Assembly (NCBI RefSeq): GCF_020520425.1
Contig: NC_079491.1
Location: 8,543,143 to 8,607,142 of the forward strand
Length of the DNA stretch: 64,000 nucleotides
DNA from: Spinacia oleracea
Lineage: Eukaryota > Streptophyta > Magnoliopsida > Caryophyllales > Amaranthaceae
Reading direction: 5' to 3'
In this document: piece after piece, positions 23,542 to 34,900 of the stretch
Position numbering within the stretch: the stretch's first letter is position 1
How the letters are laid out: each line of letters opens with the position of its first letter
Position numbers and translations under genes: made by a program
The notes under the pieces: model-generated
Told to the model about the DNA's origin: nothing
What the model saw: only the letters and a program-made list of their open reading frames with translations
Database searches by the model: none

Positions 23542-25113
23542 AACCTCCCCAAGCTAGATCCTTGCTTGTCCCTAAGCAAGGAAATCATCGATGAACACAA
23601 AACCAACTTCACCCCCGACATAATTCAAAATAAAAAACATAATTCGAGGCAAAATCCAACAAGCATGCATCAATGTTAACCAATCAAATTCATTCAACCG
23701 CCAATCCACCTCAACAATCGTCACGCAAAGCGAACCACAAGTGTACAATGGAATTCAAGACTAGTGCTCACACACTCGTCACTCATTTATGTGTTGGATA
23801 AAAAATGTACCCGTTCGCTCCCCTCCCAACATATATGTGTACAATGCCCTCCCAAACTCACAACACTCGTGTGTCTAGAAAAACATGCACTCAACCTAGT
23901 AGTCGACTCGGAATGTGTCATGTCATAACTTGCATTGATAAACAACTACTTTCACATTAATATGACTCTATGCACAAAGGTCGGAAGGTCTTCAAAGCTT
24001 GTAATGATAGGCTTAGGTAGGGGTGCGGTAAATTTGGGTAAAATGTGAGCTTAAAGCCTTGGCTTTGGGGAGCATAAATCCTAGTAAAACCATGATCAAC
24101 CACAAATGATGACCACAACTCTCCCACTCAATACATGATGAAACAACAAACAAACCACACTATACTTTCTTGCCTTTCTTTCACAATTAAAATCAATCAC
24201 TCATAAAGATACGAAATTACAATACTTGAGTGAAACAATGCTTTGAATTTTCTTGAGAATAACGATTTTTCCTTCTTTTTTTTTTCTTGCTCAATCTCAT
24301 TTTTTTTTCTTTTGGAACCTTCACACGATTTTTTTTTATTCTCCTCATCTCATTCATTTTTCATTTCATTTTTTTTCAACAACAATCATGATAAGAATAA
24401 CTTCCCTTTTCAATACTCAATATGCTCAAAATGTACCACACTACAACTCCCTCACCTCACTACTATTAGCTCCCCCAAGCTAGGCTTGGGACTAATAACC
24501 AATGGGGAATTTACGGGCTTGTAATGTGGTTAGTCACCGAATAAATGGCACAAGCACAACATGGGTAGAAGAAGAGGGAACAAACATATCTAATTTCATC
24601 TGAAGGCTACCTAAATAGAAAAATGCCTTCGTCCTCCACAATGTGCATGTATATGAGTCATAAAACATTACTAATAGTTGCAAACCAATACTCAAAATCA
24701 ATGGCACACCAGGAAGCTATCACACATCCTAACCAAGTCAACTAGTCAAGCACCAAGTCCACAAGTAGTTAGTCGGAGTTGACTCATGTTTAGGCATCAA
24801 AACAATCGAACATCAAATCATGGCTAACACATCTACATTGCTCGTCATCAAATACCAAGAATCAAAACAATTTTCAATCAAAGGGGCACAGGGAAGCATG
24901 ATATTGTATTCATCGGAACGTATTTTTGTATTATATTTTTTTTTCAAAGCAATAAACTAATCTAGAAAGCATTAAACACACCAAAATAAAGAAATGCGAA
25001 AAGAAAAGAAAAACATACCTACAATGTACAAGTAATGTGAAACCCTCCCCAAACCAAATCAGACAATGTCCTCATTGGCTCAAGGGTATCGAACCAACTC
25101 GGTCTCATCTCCA
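23542..25113 (-). other. Athila spacer between third ORF and 3' LTR
   Basis: Begins with the polypurine tract on the minus strand, next to a perfect 8-bp stem (CCTTGCTT at 23560-23567 with AAGCAAGG at 23574-23581). T-rich runs lie at 24262-24384. No gene seen. Confidence 0.65.
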
Positions 25114-26577
25114 TCATTGACGGCCATTGCCGCCATCATCATCATCATCACCATCATCTCGGCCACCATGCCCACTAGGACCCGCTCCCCACCCTCCGTA
25201 CTGGGTGGGTGTGAAGGTGCCCATAGAACCCGGAGTTCCATATCCCTCCGCGGGATGGGTATACCAGGTAGGGTGCTCGTAATCTGGGGCAATATAGCCC
25301 TGCCTGGCATACTGATCATAAAATGGGAACATGGTCCTCTGGTGATCAGCTGCGAACTCCCGAAACCCGAGCTCAAGTCTGCTCAAACTCTCATCCATGG
25401 ACCCCTGCTCCTCATGTACTACCGGGCCACTCTGGGGCCTCCCCGTGTCTCGACGCCCCCTCCTGAAGTAGGTGCAAGGCTCTGGCTGGTACTGATGGGG
25501 CTCTGGCTGAGGGTCAGGCTGAGGCTGGGGGTCAGGCTGAGGCTCTTGCTCAAATCCAACAAATAGATAATGAGCCTGACTGGGTCTGAAACTAGTGCGG
25601 CCCTGAGGGTCAGGCAAGGTGAAAAGCCTGTTTCCCTCGAACATCCAGTACATGGCTCCCGGCCTAAATAACCCATGCTCCCCCTGTAGCCTACGGAGTC
25701 CAGCAAAATAAGCCAAATCAAGCAAGTTGCTACCCAGAACTGGAATCTGGTTAGCCTCAGTAAAGTTGGCCGTGGCCATGGCTATGTGGGTGATCAACCC
25801 ACCAATGGTAATTTTGGTAGTATGTGTGGAAGTGGCTATGGAGTAAAATTGAGAGGCCATGTGATGTGCAAGGTTCATTTTGTAGCTCTCCTCTCCTTCT
25901 GAAACGTAGCCACCTAGGATCTCTAGCTCCGTACTCCTAATGTTCTGGGTCTCATCCCTACCAAAGATTGTAAACCCTAGGAACCTGTAAAAGACAATGG
26001 GTACCGGGTGTTGTATCTTGGAAGCATGCAAATGTCGCATACTCCCGGGATTATCATTGCCCGTAAGCTTTCCCCACATGGTGCAGTTGTTATGGGTCTC
26101 CTTAGGTTTCCTACTATATGTGGTAGACAATCCAAAAATCCTACCAAAATCAGATAAGCTCATGGTGTAGGTTCGGTTCATCACACGAAATTGAACCGAT
26201 GACACGGTTCGATAACCATCCCTACGCACATTAAAACTACTCAAGAATTCTAGAGTCAACCGTCTAAATGTGAGACGGAGCATACTATACATGTTACTCA
26301 TACCAACACCAACAAAAACACGTTTTACATCACGCTCAATTCCCATTTCATGCAAGGATTTTTGACATATAAAGCGAGTAGGGATTACCTCCCTCAATTT
26401 GAGGTGCATGAATCGTGCTCGTTGCTCCTCCGTAATAAAGATGACATCCGGAAAATCCGTGTCGGGCTCGAATTGCGGTGGTGGAGGTGGTGGTGTCGGT
26501 TCCCGAGCTCGGCTTGTGGAAGCCTCATGTTGATTTCTTGGTACCCTCGTGCATTTTCTTTGTGGTCTATTTGCCAT
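25114..26577 (-). CDS. Athila third ORF (ATHILA ORF-1 family protein)
   Basis: An uninterrupted 487-residue frame in the position where Athila elements carry their extra, envelope-position ORF, between pol and the 3' LTR. The N-terminus is basic with a proline run (about residues 28-34). Residues ~90-330 look like the globular ATHILA ORF-1 domain, with motifs LTLEFLSSF, YTMSLSDFGRIFGL and PVPIVFYRFLGFTIFGR. The C-terminus is low-complexity, with PQPDPQPEP repeats and a GGRDDGDDDDDGG tail. I see no signal peptide or clear membrane segment, so a true envelope role is not supported. It is the only intact Athila frame here, unlike gag and pol. Confidence 0.75.
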   Translation of the reverse strand: MANRPQRKCTRVPRNQHEASTSRAREPTPPPPPPQFEPDTDFPDVIFITEEQRARFMHLKLREVIPTRFICQKSLHEMGIERDVKRVFVGVGMSNMYSMLRLTFRRLTLEFLSSFNVRRDGYRTVSSVQFRVMNRTYTMSLSDFGRIFGLSTTYSRKPKETHNNCTMWGKLTGNDNPGSMRHLHASKIQHPVPIVFYRFLGFTIFGRDETQNIRSTELEILGGYVSEGEESYKMNLAHHMASQFYSIATSTHTTKITIGGLITHIAMATANFTEANQIPVLGSNLLDLAYFAGLRRLQGEHGLFRPGAMYWMFEGNRLFTLPDPQGRTSFRPSQAHYLFVGFEQEPQPDPQPQPDPQPEPHQYQPEPCTYFRRGRRDTGRPQSGPVVHEEQGSMDESLSRLELGFREFAADHQRTMFPFYDQYARQGYIAPDYEHPTWYTHPAEGYGTPGSMGTFTPTQYGGWGAGPSGHGGRDDGDDDDDGGNGRQ

Positions 26578-27648
26578 TGATGAAAAATCTGAATTTTTGA
26601 GTTTTTGAGCTTTTTGGGTGAATTTGGGGATTTTGTGGGGATGAGAGAAAACTTAAATAGGTTAGGTGTAGGTTGTAGAGGATGATGAGAGGATGATTTT
26701 GATGAAAGAATTGTTGAATTTGGTGGAGATTTGAGGGAGATATGGTGGTTTGAAGTTTTTGGAAGTTGGGGTTTAATGGAGGAAGTGAGAGAAATTTAGG
26801 TTGAAGATGAAGAGGAAGTGAAGAAAGAAAGGGTGGAATCGTGGTTTATTGCTGAAATCGCGTTGCGCCCGATCGGGCGACATTCCGCCCGATCGGGCGG
26901 AATGCGAACATTTTCTTTTCATGCGTGCGCGCCCGATCGGGCGCACCTCGCCCGATCCGGATCGGGCGATTTGCGAATGCTCATTTTCTTGACTTTTTCC
27001 TGCCCAGAATCATCCTTGACTTTTCCTCGAAATTTTCATCAACCGCCCGATCGGGCAAAATAATTTCGCCCGATCGGGCATTTCACTCGCCTTCTGCGCT
27101 CGATCGGGCAAACAACCACCCGACTCGGGCGTTCCACTCGTCACACCGCCTTCTGCGCTCGATCGGGCAAACAACCACCCGACTCGGGCGTTCCACTCGT
27201 CACACCGCCCGATCGGGCAAAATAATTTCGCCCGATCGGGCAATCCACTCGCCAGACCGCCCGATCGGGCATGCTGCGCCCGATCGGGCGGAAATAAACT
27301 GCAAGAAACTCATCCGTGCGCGCCCGATCGGGCGCACCTCGCCCGATTCGGATCGGGCGGTTTGCAGCGTGCTTGGCCTTGTGCGTAATTTCACTTTCTC
27401 GAACTTGGAGCTTTAGGCCTGCACATTATTAAACACCCCAACAGCATAATGCCCTCTTCTCGCCTCACTAACACCAAAAACAATACTTAAACACACTTAG
27501 GTATGGGAAATACTAACTAAACACACAAAAATAGAATAAAAAAAAAGTCAAACTTATACTACTTAAAGCGATAAAGTACGGGTTGCCTCCCGCAAAGTGC
27601 TGGTTTATTTCTAGGTCCCGCTCGACCTTGTTACCTTGAATATGCAGT
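26578..27648 (-). other. Athila spacer between pol and third ORF, with palindrome array
   Basis: No gene. Bases 26865-27365 hold 12 exact CGATCGGG cores and four variants (CGATCCGGATCGGG, CGATTCGGATCGGG and two CGACTCGGG). A ~63-bp stretch starting near CTTCTGCGCTCGATCGGG is duplicated in tandem (about 27091-27153 and 27150-27212). Apparent ORFs on both strands come from this array. Bases 27570-27600 carry CGGGTTGCCTCCCG. Confidence 0.75.
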
Positions 27649-27719
27649 TTATGAGGCGGAGGGATTGAGGTGATGGACCTCAACCACTCCTACAGTAGCC
27701 CCATCATGGTACAACTTCA
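27649..27719 (-). pseudogene. Separated C-terminal tail of Athila pol
   Basis: The minus strand continues the pol frame that is cut at 38190: LYHDGATV, HHLNPSA, then a TAA stop at 27649-27651. The Copia element 27720-38189 separates it from the body of pol. The frame is unbroken if the insertion and one copy of its CTTCA target duplication are ignored. Confidence 0.85.
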
Positions 27720-28028
27720 TGAAGGAAATAATGCCCTTGGTCCAAGTATGCATTCTATGATAAGTCTAATAAATGCGGTTCAGTATTAATTGACAAGTTA
27801 ATAATTCAGTGAGATCAAGTGAGCTGAATGCCTAGCTAGAGGCCGCTTCAGTTCAAGTGGAATTAATGATATTAATCCACAGCTTACTCTTGACTGAACC
27901 CGTAGGGTCACACAAATAGTACGTAAACGGATCAAGTATCTAATGGCATTAGATACTCTATCTATGAATATTCGGAACCGACGGATCTTGGTTTCAGTGG
28001 GAGCTAAGATCGTCACAGGCAAGGAATG

Positions 28029-28350
28029 AATACTCCGGAAACGATGATATTGCCGGAAACGGAAATATGGATCGTATCGGAAAAATAAATATTATCCAAG
28101 TCGTAGATGTTGCCGGAAACGGAAACATGGTACGTGTCGGAAAATATTATCGGAAATGGAAATATTGCCAGAATCGGAAATATTGCCGGAAACGGAAATA
28201 TTGTCAGAATCGGAAATATTACCGGAATCGGAAAATAATTCCGGAAACGGAAATATTAAATATTTGTTCGAAACGGAAATTAATTCCGGAATCGAAAATA
28301 TTGAATATTGTTCGTATCGGAAATGAATTCCGGAATCGGAAAATTTAATC
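28029..28350. repeat. GGAAATATTGCCGGAAACGG tandem array in Copia LTR
   Basis: Imperfect 18-30 bp units built from CCGGAAACGGAAATATTG, AGAATCGGAAATATT and CCGGAATCGGAAAAT. The same array is at 37132-37450 in the 3' LTR. ORFs here on both strands are periodic and not genes. Confidence 0.85.
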
Positions 28351-28803
28351 GGAAGCGCATCGTACGAATAAGCATCGGACGAGGCCTGCCGGACGAGGCC
28401 CAGCACGAAGCCAGGCCATCGCCCAGCAAGCCAAGCGCGCCGCACAAACAGCAAGGCCAGGCCCAGCAGGCTGCGCGCAGCGCGCAGCGCGCACAGCACG
28501 CGCAGCGCGCAGCGCGCACAGCACGCGCAGCGCACAGCGCGCACAGCACGCGCAGCGCGCAGCGCGCAGCGCGCGCGGGCGCTGAGTGGGCTGCTGCTCG
28601 CGCGCACGCATGAGGCCCATCGTGGCTGTCGTGCGTGTGTGTGCAAGTGTTTGTGTTCGTGCACGTTTCCTAAAACATGCAGAGTTCGGTTAATGATTAA
28701 ATTCCTAATTCTATTTGATAAATTAATTAAATTAGAGTTCTTGTAGGATTCTAGGTTTGATTAATTTGTATCTGAATAGGATTTCGATTCCCTTTCCATA
28801 CCG

Positions 28804-28812
28804 CTATAAATA
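28804..28812 (+). promoter_or_regulatory. TATA box of the Copia 5' LTR
   Basis: CTATAAATA, followed by a transcribed-looking leader. The same box is at 37825-37833 in the 3' LTR. Confidence 0.65.
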
Positions 28813-29169
28813 TGAGGCTAGGGCTCACAATTTATAACACAAGTTTCAAAGTATTCAAAGTGAGTTTTTGAGAGAAAAATTCAGTCACACATTTGCCTAT
28901 AAAGTGCCGAAAATAATAGTACCTTAAGGGCGATTCTAGTTGGTCAATCTTAAGGCGGATCCGGACGTGCTGTGGACTATCTACGGAGGGACGACACTTG
29001 GAGTCCTAAAGACTTGTTCTTGTTCGGTTCGGGCGCAGCTAGGGAAGGCACGCAACAAAGAGTATGCATCTATTCTATGCTAAATGATTATGTGTAAATA
29101 ATATGTTTTCCTGGGTTTATGGTTTTTCCGCATGATTTATGAATTGTCATATGTATCATAACCTAACAG

Positions 29170-29183
29170 TGGTATCACGAGCC
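29170..29183 (+). promoter_or_regulatory. Primer-binding site
   Basis: TGGTATCACGAGCC directly after the 5' LTR is a slightly altered match to the usual TGGTATCAGAGC complementary to initiator tRNA-Met. Confidence 0.75.
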
Positions 29184-29879
29184 CCTTATTATTTTCATAA
29201 TCTAAATTGCATGAACATGGTTAAATATTACAAATTTGCAAGAATTAAAAGGGGTGATTAATTTTCGTAATTGTTAATTAATTGCAAACTGCGTTTATTT
29301 AATTATACGTACGCAGTTTTTCGGCAGTTTCTTCGTTACTCATCCGAATTGAGTGATTTTTGTGTCAATTCCGCATGTAAAAGGCATTCTAAAATTCGAA
29401 GCCTAACTATGACTTTTCGAAGGTTTTAGTTTTTCGAATGCAAAATTTCGTAAATTTAAGATGTTAAATTAAATATTTGCGATTCTTGTTGATAAATCTT
29501 GAATTTTTGATTGACCTACTGCATATGTTTAACAAGTTTGAATGCCTAGTCTTGTTAATTATGAAATCTAATTTGTAATTATGATTAATTTGTTGAAAAT
29601 TAGAATAATTTAGAATTAATTTGATTTTCATAATTAATTGTAATTTAATTAGAAACCTATGATTAAAAAACCACCATAAAAATTGTAAATTTATGATAAA
29701 TTTTAAATTTTTATGACCTAGACTTGAATCCATAACAATCGGAAATCAATTGGATAATAAATTTTCGATTTTTTCGCCCTAAAATTATGAAATTAATATT
29801 ATTTATTAATTTGTTATTAATTTTAAATATAAATTTTAAATTTTATGCGATTCGTTCATAAAACTTGCACGCACGAAGC

Positions 29880-30530
29880 AATGGACGCTTCGTGTTACCC
29901 TTAAGGGGTGTTGTATAATGCGGGCATGCGACGACGAGCAAGGGAGCTCATCGCCCGTGCGGCACGAATGCAATGAGCAAGGGCGTAGTGCACGAGCACA
30001 AGGCAGCAGCCCTGCCTTGTGTCGTGTGCCACGAGCAATGAACGAATGGGCATGGGCGAAGAGCGAGCCAAGGCAGTCGCGTGTGGGCAGCAAGCGAGCT
30101 GCGCCACAACGCGCGCTGCCTCGCACAAGAGCGCGCAGCCTCGCGTGCCACGAGCGCTGCGCCCAGCATTACTCGCGCGCACAGCGAGCGATGTCGCCCG
30201 CCCAGCGAGCGATGTCGCGCCCCAGCGAGCGATGGCTCGCGCGCACAGCGAGCGATGTCGCGCGCCCAGCGAGCGATGTCGCGCGCCCAGCGAGCGATGG
30301 CTCGCGCGCCCAGCGAGCGATGTCGCGCGCCCAGCGAGCGATGTCGCGCGCGCGCACTGCGAGCGATAGCTCGCGTGCGATGAGCGCTGGCGCGCGCAGC
30401 GAGCACCAATGCGTGCGGAGGCTTGCGATAGGGAAGCAGCAGCTATGCGACGAGCGCATGGGCTGCGCGCACATGGCCAGCAATGGCTGTGTGCGTACGG
30501 CCCATGGGCGTGCAACGCGTAGGGTGTTTG
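29880..30530. repeat. GC-rich minisatellite in the Copia leader
   Basis: A very GC-rich island in an AT-rich leader. Between 30176 and 30370 about eight units of 21-23 bp repeat CCCAGCGAGCGATGTCGCGCG and close variants. It gives long open frames on both strands at once (about 200 residues each) that consist of repeats such as ASDVARP and are not credible proteins. Confidence 0.85.
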
Positions 30531-31971
30531 CGTTACGATTAGATCGTTTTGAATGTTTAATTTGAAAATTTCAGTTCACGTAATTTTAATTAATTTTAAA
30601 ATTAATAATTTGAATTAATTTCTTGGATTTTAATTTTGAATATTATAATTATAATAAATGTTATTTATTCTAATTATTTTACTAAAATTAAAATCATGAA
30701 TTAATTTAAATACGACTGAAATTAAATTAAATTTTTGGATTCAATTATAAATTGATATGAGCTTTAAATTTTAATTAAATTTGTATGTTTCCGGTTGGAC
30801 TAGAAATACATTTTATGTTTAAAATTGGTAAAGCATATGAATTTATTGGTTTAAGTGGGAGCGCTTTTTAGTCATAAACTCTTGATTAGGTCTACAAATC
30901 CTTAAGGTTAAAACAACTTGATTAGAATTAATAAGGACTGAATAATTGGTAGATTATTGGTGCCCTTGATTAATTGCTGCAAATGTTTACGTGATGCATA
31001 ATGTGTTTTACTAACCAGCTATGTGGGCCATTCATGATAATGAATGGGTGAATGGTATATATTGTATATGTACTGTTTTGCAGGTTATGAAGTGACTAGT
31101 ATGGCCCAAATAGGATAGAAAATATGGTCTGCGTACCATTAATTTGAATGTAATTGGTCTAAAGTACCAAAGTTATTTTTCAATTCAAATATGGTCTGCG
31201 AACCATCAAATAGTTGTAATTAGTTATAGCTTATCCTATTTGAAGAAAATGGTGCCTCCCACGGAGATTTTCAAGACGGACTTTGAAGTCAAAGCTTCAA
31301 GATGAAGTCGGGCCATACTAGATCACAAATATCTTATGCATGTTTTAAGTTATTTATTGTTTTAAATATGTCTTAAAATGCATGAGATCAAAAGCTTGAT
31401 TATGTTGCATGATTAAGGATTTTAGTTCACTTAAAATCTAACCAACATAGTAAGAGCCTTAAGTTCCAAACTTAAAAATTGAGTTAAAAGGTGCCATGCC
31501 AAAATATACACTTGCTTGGATATCCTTTACATCAATCTAGTAATAGTTTTCGCTCAGCGAGGTGTTACTTATTGGTCCTAAAGGGGCAAGGTACACAAAT
31601 AATTGTGAGTACATGTTAGTTTTGGTGAAACTCAACGATATAAGTAAGGAGTCCTTTTATGTCGTGGCAAATTCGATAGGTTTACCTAATAAGTTCTTAG
31701 ACGTACCTATCAACCAAGAATAGTTTCTAGACTATTAGCAAAAGGCTTTTGCTTACCTAAGATGTTCTAGGATTAAGTCGACAAACTGTGCTTAGTTCTT
31801 CAATGATTTTAGGATCTTGGAATCATTTTATTCACACCTGCCGGAACACATAACTTGAATAAAATGCTTAATAAACATTGAATTATGCATGTATGCTAGA
31901 ATTTAAGTTTATTAAGAGAAACTGTGAATGGTTATTTATTTGTTTATTCTTTTCAATTGTAGTTTTTTAAT
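30531..31971 (+). other. Copia leader, non-coding
   Basis: AT-rich 5' leader with a direct repeat of ATATGGTCTGCG(T/A)ACCAT (31121-31139, 31189-31207). A splice-acceptor-like run TTTTCAATTGTAG ends about 10 bp before the gag ATG, so a spliced leader is possible. Confidence 0.55.
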
Positions 31972-34900
31972 ATGGCAAACAACAATCAAAACATCATCAT
32001 GGGTTCTGAGCTTATGGTCAAGCTGAACCTGACAAATTTTCTTGAATGGGAAGCTAAGCTAGTTGAAATAGTCAAACTCAATGGACTTGAGTATGTACTG
32101 TCACATCCCATGCCAAGCTACTATGCCAGAGACATGACCCCTGAGAGGTTTTACGCCTGGGATGCGGATCTCAAAAAGGTTATGAGTCTCATGCTGAACA
32201 ATATCCCTGATGATTGGGCTAGAAGGTTTGTAGCCTATGAACCTTTTACGCTCATCAAGAATCTGAGGGATATCTGTCGTGGAAGTACGGAGGACAGGGA
32301 CCTGAACGTCCATGAGTTGATTGAATCAATGTCTGGTCTAAAGGTTAGTTCTCCCAACAGGTGTTATAGGATGGAGGTCCAAGAAACACATGTTCAGCTC
32401 CTTCGCACTAAACAAAGGGTAGGCGTCCCACTGAGGTTCCATGTGGATCTTATGTGTTCATATTTTGATCGCCTAAGTCTACTAGGAACACCAATAAGCG
32501 AAAGGATGGCAGTCTCTGTCTTGCTCAATTCACTACACAGTGGGTTTGGTCGCTTCAAGCAACTATACCTAAGTGAACCAAGAGAAGAAACAGTTGCAGA
32601 ATTTATTCACCTTGTCAGAAAGGCTGAAATAGTACTGGACTGTGAAGCCAAAGATTTACTCAAGGCTAGAAAGAGACCATTCAAGAAAGGTGGAAAGTCC
32701 AAGGGCAATGCTAAATCAAAGCAGGACAAGTCCACATCAAGCTGTCTTTATTGTGATGGAATAGGCCATTACAAAAGAGAATGTCCAAAGCTAAAGGAAG
32801 ATCAGAAGAACGGAACAGTCGTTCCATCTTCAGGTATTTTCGTTATAGACTGTATACTTGCTAATTCAACTTCTTGGGTATTAGATACTGGTTGTGGCTC
32901 ACACTTATGTTCCAATCCACAGGGACTAAGAAGAAGTAGAAAGTTAAGCAAGGGTGAAGTCGACCTACGAGTGGGAAATGGAGCACGGATTGCTGCATTA
33001 GCTGTAGGAACTTACTATTTGTCGTTGCCCTCCGGGCTAGTTTTGGAACTGGAAGAATGTTTCCATGTTCCAAGTCTTACTAAAAACATCATTTCAGTTT
33101 CTTGCTTAGATGCTAAGGGATTTTCCTTTATAATAAAAGACAATAGTTGTTCGTTTTATTTTAAAGAGATGTTTTATGGATCTGCTAGATTAGTCAATGG
33201 AATTTATTTATTAGATCACGACAAACAAGTATATAACATAAATACCAAAAAGGCCAAAAAGGATGATTCAGATCTCACCTATCTGTGGCATTGTCGATTA
33301 GGCCATATAAACTTGAAACGCTTAGAAAGACTTCAAAGGGAAGGAATTCTAGAACCATTTAACTTAGAGGATTATGGCAAATGCGAATCATGTTTACTTG
33401 GCAAAATGACAAAGCAACCTTTCTCTAAAGTTGGAGAAAGAGCAAATGAACTATTGGGTTTAATCCATACAGATGTATGTGGACCAATGAGTACAAATGC
33501 TAGAGGTGGTTTCAGCTACTTTATCACTTTCACTGATGACTTCAGTAGGTATGGTTATGTCTACCTAATGAAGCATAAGTCTGAATCCTTTGACAAATTC
33601 AAGGAATTTCAGAGTGAAGTAGAGAATCAATTAGGCAAGAAGATCAAGGCACTGCGGTCTGATAGAGGCGGTGAATATCTGAGCTATGAATTTGATGACC
33701 ATCTGAAAGAATGTGGAATTCTATCAGAATTGACTCCTCCTGGAACACCACAATGGAACGGTGTGTCAGAACGGAGGAACAGAACCTTGCTAGACATGGT
33801 CAGGTCAATGATGGGTCAGGCCGAACTTCCATTAGAATTTTGGGGACATGCACTAAATACAGCTGCACTCACTATAAATAGAGCTCCGTCTAAAGCTGTC
33901 GAAAAGACTCCATACGAATTATGGTTTGGAAAGCCTCCAAATGTGTCTTTTCTTAAGATTTGGGGATGTGAAGTATACGTCAAACGATTAATTTCAGACA
34001 AACTTCATCCAAAATCTGACAAATGTATCCTTGTGGGCTATCCAAAGGAAACAAAGGGGTATTACTTCTACAATACATCTGAGAACAAAGTGTTTGTTGC
34101 TCGAGATGGTGTCTTTTTGGAGAAGGATCACATTTCCAAAATGACAAGTGGGAGAAAAGTAGACCTCGAAGAAATTCGAGTCGAACAACAAACTCTAGAG
34201 AATGCTCAAGATGACATTCAGGATGAAACTCAGAGATCTTTAGAAGAATCTGGTGAGAATCATGGTCAATCTAGAAATGTTACCCCGCGTAGATCGCAAA
34301 GATATAGATCTCAACCGGAAAGGTACTTAGGTATTTTGACGAACGAGAGCTATGACGTTCTATTACTTGAAAGTGATGAACCTGCGACTTACAAGCAAGC
34401 TATGACGAGCCCTAGCTCCAAGCAATGGCAAGAAGCCATGCAATCTGAATTAGACTCCATGTCTGAAAACCAAGTATGGGATTTGGTCGATTTGCCAGAT
34501 GGCTACCAAGCCATTGGAAGCAAATAGGTTTTCAAACTGAAAAAGGACAAGGATGGGAAACTTGAAGTTTTCAAAGCTAGATTGGTTGCAAAAGGTTACA
34601 GGCAAGTCCACGGTGTGGATTACGATGAAACCTTTTCACCAGTTGCAATGCTAAAGTCTATTCGAATAATGTTAGCAATCGCTGCATATTACGATTACGA
34701 AATATGGCAGATGGATGTCAAGACTTCTTTCTTAAACGGCGTTTTAACAGAAACTGTGTTTATGACACAACCTGAAGGTTTTGAGGATCCAAAGAATGCT
34801 AAAAAGGTATGCAAGCTAAAGAAATCAATCTACGGATTGAAGCAGGCATCCAGGAGCTGGAATATACGTTTTGATGAAGCAGTCAGTGACTTTGGTTTCA

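Larger units (their letters stand above)
27720..29168 (+). repeat. 5' LTR of the nested Copia element
   Basis: Carries a TATA box, an array of CGGAAA-type units (28029-28350) and a long GCGCAGC run (28479-28580) that is 82 bp longer than in the 3' LTR. The only substitution I noticed is GAATCGAAAAT versus GAATCGGAAAT near 28300/37400. Confidence 0.92.

Noticed and set aside
26865..27365. CRISPR-like regularity of the CGATCGGG repeats
   Set aside because: Repeat cores are short palindromes with irregular 15-60 bp gaps that are themselves related; plant retroelement context, no cas genes.
28092..28664. 190-codon minus-strand frame and companions in the Copia LTR
   Set aside because: Periodic peptide from GGAAAT and GCGCAGC repeats; the frame changes length between the two LTRs.
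29901..30565. Frames of over 200 codons on both strands in the Copia leader
   Set aside because: Product of the GC-rich 21-23 bp minisatellite; simultaneous openness on both strands and repetitive peptide argue against genes.
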